Source: Brachionus koreanus (taxonomy: Eukaryota; Rotifera; Eurotatoria; Ploima; Brachionidae). Taken from it: DNA of 64,000 nucleotides. The position numbers and the translations under genes were made by a program. Positions 44,601-55,036 of this stretch are shown here, piece by piece; the stretch's first letter is position 1, and every line of letters begins with the position of its first letter. Below the pieces are notes generated by a model. That model searched no databases, was not told the origin of the DNA, and worked only from the letters and a program-made list of their open reading frames with translations. The DNA is taken from the NCBI GenBank assembly GCA_016987375.1, contig PJRA01000506.1, positions 187,854 to 251,853 of the forward strand, in the 5' to 3' direction.

Positions 44601-47600
44601 ACTACTTTTCACTTTAGAAAAGTGAAATTAATGATTTGAAGGAGATATCTGAAGTTAACACAAATAAATTGAACCAAATTAATTCTGAAAATGAAAGCTT
44701 AAAAGACGAAATCCAACTTAAAATTGAGGATTCTGATTTAAAGGTATTTTTATTTTAATTTTAAAAAAATTCAACAAAACCTCGAAAATTTTGAAAATAT
44801 TTCTGAAAAAAAATTAATCATTCTTATGATAAAGTTATACTTTCAAATACTTTCACTCTTTATGTTACTAGCTTTATAAATAAAAATTTGACAGGAATTT
44901 CAAAAAAAAATTTTATTTTTAATTCCAACCGTATTCTGGCGTTAATATTTATTATTGAATTTTAAAGGGAGAAATTATTGAAAAGCTTAATTGTGAAATA
45001 AGCGAGCTAAAAGACAAATTGCTTGACTCAGAGAATCAAATTAGTGAATTTAAAGAGGGGTTGAAAGAAGCTAGAGAAAAGGCGGAAGATAACAGTCATT
45101 TGGAAGAATTCAAAAGCAAATTTGAACAAGAAAAAGGAATCTTACAAGAAGAAATAAGTGAATTGAAGAACCTAAATGACCAGTTTAAGAAAAACAATGA
45201 TAAAATTAAAGCTGACTTTCAAAAAGAAAATACACAATTGATAATCACAAATGGTAAGATAAATTTTTATTTTAATTTAAAATGATCTAAACTGAATTTA
45301 TGTATTATCAATTAAAAAAATTAAAAATACTTATTATTCGCTTGTTTCCATAACGGCGAAAAAATAAGGTCTTTCAAAAACTAGAATTCAGTTTTATCTA
45401 TTCATAAATATTTGATATTAAATTAAATTATTTTTGTGTATAGAAAATTTAATAAGCGAAAATGATGATTTAAAACGTAGACAAAATGAATTGAATAATT
45501 TAATTAGTGAGCTTGAGCTAAAAATAGAGCATATTGACGAACAAAATAAAATAACACTGGAGCAAAAATTAGATGAACTAGAGTTAATTCATAAACAAGA
45601 ACTAGAAAACATGAACATAAATAAGACTAGTGAAATAGATAAATTAAAAGATGAGTATGAAAAAAAAATTGAACAGCTTAAACAAGACCATGTAAGCCAG
45701 ATAAACGATGAAATAGAGCGAGTTAAAAAGGAAACTATTGCCGAGTATGACAAAAAAATTGAATTGCTTAAAGAACGCTTTGATGCAGATGAAAACGATT
45801 CAGAAAAGTTGACCTCCGAAGCATCAAATTCAAATGAAAATTGTAAAAAACTAAAAGAACAAATTCAATTATGTAAAGAGCTAGACCGGGATATTCTTGA
45901 AAAAGTAAGCGAAAAACAAGATAAAGATGAGAGCCGATTAGAGGATGGCACTCCAGAAGAAGTAAAAGAAATTTTGGAAAAACTTGATAACGAAGGCGTT
46001 CTTTTGTTGACATTGAGTGAAATTTTGATGCTCAAGAATCATTTTAAGAACAAAAAAGACTCGCCAAACTTGGAAAAATTGGCTGATCAAGCTGAAAAAG
46101 ATAAGCTAATAAAGGAAGTTCATCTATTAAAAGAAATGATTGGGAAATTCTCAACTGAAAATACGAAGGATGATTGGAGAAGCTCGTTCTTGAACACCAT
46201 GTCGGAAATTTTTAGCAATCATAATGATCTTTTGCTTACAGAATTGAGGTCTTATATATGTAGTGGATGTTCAATAAATGACGAGAATTATTTGTCTCAT
46301 TTGGAAAAGAAAATCGATGATTTGATTAATTTTCAAAAGAAATCAATTGATTATTTAAATTCGAGTGATAGAAAGAGCCTTCTAAAAGAAATTGAATCCA
46401 TGCAAGCCGAATTGGCTAAAGTAATGAATGAATTAACTAGTTTACAAGAAAATGAAAGAGAACGTAAAAGAGAGAGTAAGTCATCTTAAAAATTGTCAAA
46501 GCATGATTTTTTTAATTATTATTTTAGTTAAATTAATGGAATATGCTAAAGATGCTGAAATAATTAAAGCAAATGATTTAAAACAAAATCTTAACATCGA
46601 AACGAACAAAACATTCGATTTAATGGAGAAGTTAAATCAAGAAAAAAAAAAGACTAATATGATGCAAGAGCAATTGTACGATTTAAATGATGAAGTTATT
46701 AAAATAAAAGACCTATTGAATATTGAATCAAATAATTTTCATACTTTGTGGTAAGGATGAAAGATAAAAATGAAAAAAAAAAATTAAATTTTACTTAGCA
46801 AAGAACTTGATAAAGAAAAAGCAAAGAATGAACAACTAAACAAAGCTTTAGAAGCTAAAACTAGAGCTAGCATTCAAGACGAAAATGACTACAAAACTGA
46901 ATATATAAGGTTAGTCAAATATTTTAATTACAATTCAATTTGTTAGTAAAAATAATTTTTACCCCTTTATTTATTGAATTTTAAGTCCCATGGACAATTT
47001 TCTAATTAAACAAAAATATTTAATACATTTAATTAAATTTCAACAAAAAGTATTTGAAGTTATATGCAAATATTAAATAAACTAAATTAAATAAAATTAA
47101 TAAAAAATTTTGCTAATCAATTCAATTCAAATTTGACAAATTTTTCTTCAAACTTGAAACTTTATGTCTTGAAATCGACCTTTAGTAAAAAATTAAGAAA
47201 TTTATATGAATTAAGAAAATTTTCATTTGATTCAATTAAATATGAAATTTTGTTAATTATAAATTTTATCAAGTCTACAAGACTAGGATTTTTATTCTCA
47301 TGACCAAATTCAATAAATAATTTTACTTTTTTGTGTATGTTTATTGATTTTTATAATATTTGAGTTTTGATTGATAAATACTTTCGTATGAATTTTTTTT
47401 TAAATCAAATTTAGTACAAATCAATTGATTGAACTGCATAAAAAATAAATTAAACTATTCTAAAAAATGCTTATTTCATCATGTCATATCAAAGACTATA
47501 TTACTTTGGTCATTGAAAATTTCAAGTATTAATGCAAAGAAAAAACTAAGAAAAATAAGACAAATCAATTCAAATGATCGAAATCAAGGAAATTTTATTT

Positions 47601-49406
47601 AATAAATAAATAATTATATAAATGATATTATATAAATAATTTTATTTTGACAATGAAGTATTAAAATCATTATAAGATTCTTAGGATAAAAATAGAATTT
47701 AAAAATATCTTAGTGAAATTTAATAAAATTTTAGAACAAGCAAAAAAATTAAAAATAATACTGAAACATTTTTCTAGAAAAAGACAATTTCTTTGGGAAA
47801 TAATGTTTAAAAATATCAATTTTTAATTTTTAAAATATTGCGTCAACTGGCAATTTCCACATTTCAACTTTATCAAGCAGAAGTACAAGACGTCATCCAT
47901 ACAAAATTAAAAAGTAGATAATCAAAAATTGTGCTCAATGATACAACTTCTTCACAAACCGTGTAGTCAATGGCTGCTGGAATAAGTTGGCAGTTGATTT
48001 AGTGAAAGCTCAATCTAGCGATATTTTTAAAGCAAAAATATCGCAAAAATATCATAATATTATTTGCACATAATCTAATTTCAGATTTACGCATTTTATT
48101 TATGAGTTTCAATAAACCACTATAATACAACCGCTATACTATAAAATTATTTAAGTTTTTAAATTAGGAAAATTTTCTTTTGCAAGATTTTTCCGAAATT
48201 TGTTTAAAAGAATTGACATAATAAAAGTATAATGTGTAAATACTTATTATGCTTCAAGTGTTATTATTTATAAATGTTTGACAATTAATATTTAAATTTC
48301 ATAATTAAAGTATACTTTTGGGATAAAATATAAATTTTAGAATTTACTTTTAATTAAGTTAAAAAAAATCTAATTTCGCCATTTTTATAAGTCATTTTAA
48401 TTTTTAAATAATTAAACGAATTAAGAAAAAAAAATAATTTTTTTTTAATTGAAAAGATACTCGAAAAACAATCCAGATGATTATATCAAGCAACAGAATT
48501 TGAATGGCAAAAGGCTTGCAGTTTTAGAACACCAGTTTTTTGAATTAGAAAAACATACAAATAATTTAGATCAGCTGCTTATTCAGGAAAAAGCCAAATA
48601 CGAAAAACTAGCTAAAGCATACAGCGAGTTGAAATCACGTTACTCAAATCTTGGCGTAATTTAAAAATTTATTTTTTTTAATTAATAAATAGTTATTTTT
48701 AATCTTGTAGGGTGTAAATAATGGAAACAATTTGGAACGAATTCGACAGTCTCTTGAATTTTTAGCCATTAGACACAAAGATGAAATTGATTCAACTACA
48801 AAGGACATTTCAAATGAAGTTAAACAAAACCTTAACTCAATTATAAATGAACTGGAAAATGTATCATCTACCTCACCTTCAGCAAGTTCATTTGGTCAAA
48901 ATATGAACGGAAGTGATTTGGAGACGAAATTATTAAAACAAAATCGAGAACTATTAGGTTCAGTTAAAAAACTAACTAACGAAAAATCGGACTATAGAGG
49001 AAAAATTCAAAAATTGGAAGAGGAAATTTGGATTCTGAGAAATAAAAATCAAAAAGCTCAAGCTAATTCAAATTCAATGTTAGAGTCAGATAAAGAAAAA
49101 TTTAAAAAGCTTTATGTCAAGTATTTAAGGGCTGAAAGTTTTCGTAAAAGTCTAATTTATCAAAAGAGATTTTTATTAATTATGCTCAGTGGATATGAAG
49201 AGACTGAACGCGAAATAATGACCACTTTAAAATTAGAGACAAATTCAGCTCTAAAAAATAATAAATACGCACTTATTCAAGAGAATAATAAAAACGGATC
49301 GTTTTATTACTCGAGTAGATTTACTATTCACAAAGCCAAAAGCCGGTTTAGAACCGCAGCTATTTGTATAATTGCAATTAATAGAATCAAGTATTTTAAA
49401 TATTAA
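32689..49406 (+). CDS. Pericentrin/AKAP9-type PACT-domain coiled-coil protein, 25 exons
   Basis: Exons: 32689-32878, 32939-33042, 33100-33279, 33338-33820, 33882-33944, 36862-36906, 36959-37081, 37140-37229, 38468-38727, 38780-38849, 40006-40130, 40188-40501, 40557-40994, 41060-41101, 41152-41384, 41438-41560, 43522-43707, 43763-44551, 44618-44743, 44968-45253, 45444-46475, 46528-46750, 46799-46909, 48457-48655 and 48711-49406. All phases agree: 6531 nt, 2176 aa. Nearly the whole protein is heptad coiled coil rich in Lys, Glu, Asn, Leu. The last 100 residues are a PACT domain: VKYLRAESFRKSLIYQKRFL, LSGYEETE, then KSRFRTAAICIIAINRIKYF, the calmodulin-binding centrosome-targeting module of pericentrin, AKAP9 and Drosophila Plp. 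It is shorter than the vertebrate proteins (over 3000 aa). Extra in-frame exons in the big introns or upstream of 32689 cannot be excluded. Confidence 0.88.
34491..34706. mobile_element. Hairpin MITE-like element, second shorter copy
   Basis: TGAAATTTCATACAAAAC at the left end is mirrored by GTTTTGTATGAAATTTCA at the right, and the whole 216 bp folds around a centre at about 34598 (GAAACAACAGTTGTTTC). It shares the end type, the CTTTTGTTCT word and the GAAACAAC/GTTGTTTC core with the element at 27695-28022, but it lacks that element's GC-rich inner segment and long loop. Confidence 0.8.
34840..35110. repeat. GC-rich island with repeated CCGGCC/GGTCGG words
   Basis: About 270 bp with many copies of GACCGGCC, GTCGGCC, CGACCGG and GGTCGGTC, in sharp contrast to the surrounding A+T-rich intron. 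Partly inverted words (CATACGGTCGGTCTG against CCGTATGCAGACCGGCC) suggest a decayed inverted-repeat element. No open frame of note. Confidence 0.5.
37230..38467. other. 1.2-kb intron of the PACT-domain gene
   Basis: Contains a TTAACACTAGAAAG word at 37383-37396, a possible piggyBac-like end. Otherwise plain A+T-rich sequence. Flanking exons join in phase 0. Confidence 0.5.
38850..40005. other. 1.2-kb intron of the PACT-domain gene
   Basis: No repeat or exon recognised apart from a short hairpin CATCAGAG-GCTA-CTCTGATG near 39285. Flanking exons join in phase 0. Confidence 0.5.
41561..43521. other. 2-kb intron of the PACT-domain gene carrying a LINE
   Basis: Holds the antisense LINE remnant at 42225-43030. 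The rest is A+T-rich and unremarkable. Flanking exons join in phase 0; the 3' acceptor chosen (43519-43521) keeps the coiled-coil frame. Confidence 0.6.
42225..43030 (-). mobile_element. Degraded LINE, RT domain plus ORF 3' end
   Basis: On the minus strand: MEKLIRDEMVMHLSEHKLFS, then HQHGFMRGKSCVSNLLESLD, a D-F-S-K-A-F-D-R-V-S-H block, GSVLGLLLYLIFINDLPELV and LFADDS (the catalytic FADD box). These are ordered RT motifs of a CR1/Jockey-type LINE. About 100 nt further on, SFLSNRVVNKWNVFP and STNQFKNRL are the typical C-terminal ORF2 motifs; the part normally between is deleted. Several stops and frameshifts, so dead. Confidence 0.88.
46910..48456. other. 1.5-kb intron of the PACT-domain gene
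   Basis: Contains a LINE 3' fragment at about 47850-48050. Otherwise A+T-rich. Flanking exons join in phase 2. Confidence 0.55.
47850..48050 (+). mobile_element. LINE 3'-end fragment, sense orientation
   Basis: The plus strand encodes RRHPYKIKK, then NFFTNRVVNG with WNKLAVDLVKAQSSDIFKAK one frame later: the conserved C-terminal module (F-F-x-N-R-V-V-N-x-W-N-x-L) of CR1-like LINE ORF2. It is frameshifted and truncated at both sides, a short relic. Confidence 0.7.
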
Positions 49407-49829
49407 AATCTAATTGCATTTTTTTTTAATTTTAAATCAATGTTTTTTAAGATTCCTACAAAGAAAACATTCGTATTTGACAACTCGTGTCGATTCTCAT
49501 CGATCAAGTTAAATAAACTAAAATTGTTCCAAATTATAAATTTTGGTAGCTTTAAAAAAGAAAAATCTATTTCTACCGTCCAGTTAAATTTTTTCATTTT
49601 TTTTTAATCAATTTTCAAATGTATGAGACATTTTTTAAATAATTTTTTTTTCTAATATTTTTATTCTTTTTATCTGGTGCTAGAAAATAATTAGATTTTT
49701 TTCTAAAAAAATGAGCATTCTAATTAAATTTTCAATAAATTTCTTTATAAAAATAAAATTGTTTTTTATTGAATTTAATTTTGAAATTAGTCAACAACTG
49801 GAATTGGAATTATTATTAAATGTATCCTT
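49407..49829. other. 3' flank of the PACT-domain gene
   Basis: About 420 nt, presumably 3' UTR plus spacer. Frames seen on the minus strand lack an ATG and any recognisable motif. Confidence 0.4.
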
Positions 49830-49970
49830 CTAATCGGCATCAGTAATTACCGATTCGGCATTCACTGGTGAATCAGAAATCATTTTTTCAGTCGAACTAT
49901 TTGGAACTTATTTTTTAATAGACGGTTGAATTTTAGGACTGATACTTTGGCTGAGCTTAGTTGATGACAT
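49830..49970 (-). pseudogene. Small ORF interrupted by one in-frame TAA
   Basis: From an ATG at 49970 the frame reads MSSTKLSQSISPKIQPSIKK, hits TAA, then continues VPNSSTEKMISDSP and ends ITDAD before a TAG: 46 codons in all with one internal stop. Composition (Ser/Pro/Thr-rich, polar) looks protein-like and differs from random A+T-rich translation. Candidate decayed gene, exon relic or stop-readthrough peptide. Not recognised. Confidence 0.2.
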
Positions 49971-52900
49971 TCTTGATTCATTAAATTAATTGAAAATTTT
50001 AGATGATAAAAAAAACTTGACAATTAATTTCAATTTTGAAAATTTTCTAAAATAAATTCTGAACTAGTTATGATTAATTTTAAAAATATTTAAATTGCAA
50101 TAAAAATAAATTACTTGAATAAAATAAATAATTTTTCAAGAACAAAAATATTTTCTAAAATAAGTAAAAAAATTTGGATGGATTTTTATTATTAGTTATA
50201 GTTATATTTTGCATCATTTTTAATGAAGAAGGTTTTTCTCTGTTGATTTATGTCATATTAATTTCATAATTTTATTAGATGAATAAATCAAATTTTTCTA
50301 TTAATAACATCAATATTGCGAAAAAATCTTTATTGCCAAAATAAAATTTTATGGTTTTGTAAATTTTTCAACTTCTTATAAAAACTAAGATTTAGAAATA
50401 TTTTTGTATTTATTAGAATAAACACATTTTCGTTAAATAATTAATATTACCTAGTAGCTTTTGTAGTGATTTTTATCCTTAATTCAGAAGCAAAAAAAAA
50501 AGTAGTTAAAGTTTAAAAATTCAAGGAATAAAAGCCTTATAAAATAGAAAAAATTGCTTTAAGTCAGATGATTAGAATTTTTTGTTTTTTTTTCATGAAT
50601 GAAATTCATGAAATTAAATTTTACAAATATCAAAGAGTTTGAACATTAAATTACTAATCCTTTGATAACAGCTTGTATTTAAGGGTTTTTAAAATCCCTA
50701 GACATATCAATCATTTTATTAATTTTAAAAATATGTTCTCAACGCGATCAGTGAGACAATTCGTAGGGGATTTTTTAATTTTGTCTTTTTTTAATCCAAT
50801 TTAAACTTTGCATCAATAAATTGCAACAAATTTTATATTTAATTTCAGTAGAAACTAATTTAATAAGATTGAATACTTAAAAATAAGACTTGTTATTTTT
50901 ATAATTGGTTTTTTTCTTAAAATTGTTAAATTAAAAAAATAAACAAATAAATTATCAAATTGTTAAACAATATATTTTATTTGATTAGTTTATTTTCTTT
51001 GCCGAAAATTTCGGCAAACTGGATTTTGATTTTTGTTGAAAGCTGTTTTCGCTAGCACACCGCCGATTTAAGTTTTATATCGAAAGCGAATTACGGTCTA
51101 AGAAAAACAGATGTGAGAGTTTCGAATTATAGGTTGCATCTTTTAAAGAGAAATTCTCTAAAGCTAACATTATTTTTTTTGTTATTTGACTTAGAGCTCG
51201 ATCTTTAGCTTATTGAAAAATTTCAATGGACTGAAAATACCACAAAAAACAAACTAAATGCTTTAAGTAAAACAAGCCTGTGATAAACTAATAAAACCAA
51301 AAAATGCTGCTTAAGAAAACACTCGAAATTCGATTATTTCAACCTTTTGCCCAGTGATAATCGTTCATGTATGTGTAAATATGTGTGTGAGTGTGTTTAC
51401 ACTTGTCGAAATCTATAATTAAAACCTCACAAACGGTTAGTTGTTTTAATTAAGTTAGTTTACCTCTAGGACTATCAATTTTAAGCTTCGTTTCAGCTCG
51501 AAACCTAAGTTTCTCAAATTGACCAAGAAAATAATTGAATGCAAAATTAAGAATTAAGAAAAATTTCTAATTTATTAGGTTTTTTGAGCCAAAAGGAGAA
51601 TAAATACAATCAAATTTCTACTATATTGAGCAATAATTAACTAAAGCTAGTTCGATTCCGTTCACTTATACTATATAAAAATAGAATTCCTTTTTTTTTT
51701 CAACATGGTTCATCTTCTTTTCAAACTCAAGAAAACTAATAAAATATATCTCAGAATCAATCGAAATATGAATAAATAAAAAACTTCTTTTTATTCATTA
51801 TCTATGTATCTAGAGCAGCTTTTTTTATTCTATCAAAGAACACAATTTTTATAGATCATTTTTGTTTTATTGAAATTGAATAAGTCCAAGATAATTTCGA
51901 ATTTGCACGCGCTATAATTGTTTAAATTAAAAAAAAAAACACTTAAAGCTAATTAAAGATCGAAGTAAGATTTATGATAAGCTTTTTTCTTAACCGGTCT
52001 GTAGTGAGCTTGATGAAAGACAGATAAACTAAAGATTGTATATCGACAAGGAAGCCAGATAATGGATCAATATTCATACTGTTTAGATAATTCTCAAACT
52101 GGCTGGAAACATATAATGTTCTTGATAAGAAAAGAAAGCAAAAAAATTTTTTTGAATTTGGACCACTTTTTTAATAAAAATTCTAAAAGTAGCCTGTCCG
52201 TCGATTAGATTAATTTCAATTTTTATATTAGAATTTTAGCTTATTTGTGACTCTGCTAAGGTTAGGAAAGCTTGCCGTACAAAGTGAAATATTTCTACTT
52301 TGACAAGGTTTGATGATTTTTTTTTTATTTTTACAAAAACCTGGTCTATTGGGAGCCTGTGTAAACATATTAAAAATATTAATTTACATAGCAAATGGAA
52401 AAGTATTGTGAGAATTTGTTTTAAGTAAGATTTAATTAAATTTTGCTATATTCGGTATTTTGGCTAGTAAACAATCAGGATTAGATAGAATTAATCAATA
52501 TAACATAAACAATATTCGGTCCAGATATTCTAACGAGCATTTTGGATCATAGAATTATTCTTGTTTATATCATATCTGTTTAATTTTCTTTTTTTGACTT
52601 TGTTTATTTGACGAGTGTGGAATTTGTTTAAATTTCTATTCTTATCAAGATAAAAATTTCCTTCTAAATTTGCTCTTTTAGAACATATGGCATTTTGCAG
52701 TCTTATTTTTGGTTTGTTTTGGCATCAATTAGATATTTAAAGTTGGTTTTATCTTTTATTTAATTTTGATTAGAAAAGATTTTATATTTGTGCAATCTTT
52801 TCATCGATGTTTGAGTGTTGATTTTTCGATAAATTCGAAATGGCCAAAGCCAAAAATAAATGAGAGTTTTGGTTTGAAATTTTTGGATAGAATTTCCTTC

Positions 52901-55036
52901 TTATTTGAATTTTTATCAATGCAACGAATAATTAGAAGATATTTTAATTCAAATAGAACTGATTAGAAATTGTTCTTTTTTAATCAAGTATTAATGTCTA
53001 AAAATTAGCTTCAAAATAAGGAAAACTTATTTTAAATTCTATTAATTAAGCTTTATTTGAAACTAAATTATGATATATTTCCAAAAATCAATTTTACTCT
53101 ATGATCTTTTTCAGTATTTAAAATTAAGAATCCCAGAATTAGATAGCAGTTATTTTTCATGAATTAAGTGCTATTAAGAAATCAAGTTCAGCAGGTGGGA
53201 TATCATCATATCATAGACTTTTTTGTACGATATTTAATTAAGATATCATTTATCATATTTATTCATCTCTTAAATGAATTCTCATTTGGATATTCAAAAT
53301 TCTGAATTTAAAAAGGCATGAAATTAGTAAAAGTATTGAGGTGCAGACGTTAATTCAGACCGAAAAAATTATTATTCCACATGAGACCACTTTCAAATCT
53401 TTTATGTATTTTTATTGATTTATTGCCAGTTGTAAAACAATGATTATTTTTGTACTAGAAGCCTCAGACATTCGTTAACTTTTTGAAAATATAAGTTATA
53501 AAAAAATTAATGAAATGAGATTAATTTAGATATTTAAACAAAATTTACATTTTTTTTTAAATTCTTAGAAACGAAAATCCTTATTTGTGTTTGTATTAAA
53601 TCAGAGTTAGATCAAAAAATTTTAAAAAGAAAAAATAAAGTATAATCTAATTTATATTTGTTAATTTGAGAAAATTTAAATTTTAAATTTTAGTGTAAAT
53701 TTTTTATTTTATGAAATTTTGTCACAATATTAGCTTTTTTAAAGTTGTTCAAAATCTCATGTTAAAGTTATTTTTATTGTAAAAAATAAAATAGAGCACT
53801 TTCTAAAGTTCAGTTTCTTTGTAGAGTTTAATTTTTTTTTGTTTAAAAACATATATTTGGAACAAAAAGCAATAATTTTAAATAAATGAATAGAATATTT
53901 TATAAACAAATAAAAATTTAATTGTTTTCTTTTCAGAATTTTGATCTGAAATTAATTCTGGAAAAAGTTTTTTTTCGCTAGGAAAATTATTTTTTATTTA
54001 TTTTTTTCAATTTTGAATAAATATTATGGAACACCGAATTTGAAGGTTAAGTTTTGAAAAACAAGTGTCTTGAAATCGAGTAACTTAAAAACTTGAGCAA
54101 TTTTGTTAAATTTCTAGTTTATTTGTTATTGTAGTAAAAAATGCTTTCTTTGTAAGCGGTAGAACATATTTTCTATGAAAATGACCTAAAATGTCAAACG
54201 AAAATAAAAAGCTTCACATTTGTTTTTAAACTACAGGTCACTTTTTTTCTTTCTAAATATCTAATCTCTCATAAATCAATATTTAACAGCTGAAAATTGA
54301 TTTAATTAGACAAAAAATAAAAACTAATTTTTTAAACAGCCTGCTTGAGTAAACAGAAAATTTTTGCTCGATAAAAAAATTCGATACCGTATCATTATTC
54401 CGAGTATCCGTTAAATTGCTTTATTATTTTTATTACCAGACTATTACTTCTTAACATTTTAGAATTTCACATTAAAGAGCAAAAATTTGATTAATTTCAA
54501 TTTTAAAGAGAATCGGCTCGCTTGCCTAAGCCATTTTATACGTGTTTGATAGATAAACAACAGATTAGAATAATATATATCAGAATATTTTAAAATTTGG
54601 CTAGAGTACTATTTATCTTGTATATCTATTAATCATAACACAACTAAAAAGAAAACAACAAAAAATATAGATCAATAGACTTGAATGTAAGTAGATTGCA
54701 ATTAGATATAATTAGAATATGGATCCGACTGGGCAATATTTTATATCAGCGATTTTTTATTTATGATTTTTTTTGCTCTAGAGAAAAAAAACTAAGGTAG
54801 ACTTTGCTGAATGCGCGCCACCACTTTGTTTTTGCTGAACTGGTGTTGCTGCTGTCAGACTTAAAATTTTTGCACATCAAATTAATTTAAGGAAATCTCT
54901 TGAATATTTGACCTAGTCTCAAAAGTAAATTAAATTTGTTTTTTATTTCTTCAGATTTGTTTAAAAAAAAATGAGTTTTTTTAATTGAAAATCGACTTGA
55001 TTTAGCCGGATAGAATTTTTTAAAATAAAAGCGACA
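49971..55036. other. 5-kb intergenic region
   Basis: Long A+T-rich stretch. No supported exon on either strand; the open frame at 52766-52966 has no ATG and no motif. Minor features: a GCCGAAAATTTCGGC palindrome at 51001-51015 and a TGTGTGTGAGTGTGTTT-like tract near 51370-51400. The last few hundred bases will hold the integrin promoter and 5' UTR; a slightly GC-richer patch is at about 54800-54860. Confidence 0.4.

Noticed and set aside
52766..52966. 66-codon plus-strand frame
   Set aside because: No ATG start, no motif, no flanking splice logic; expected by chance.
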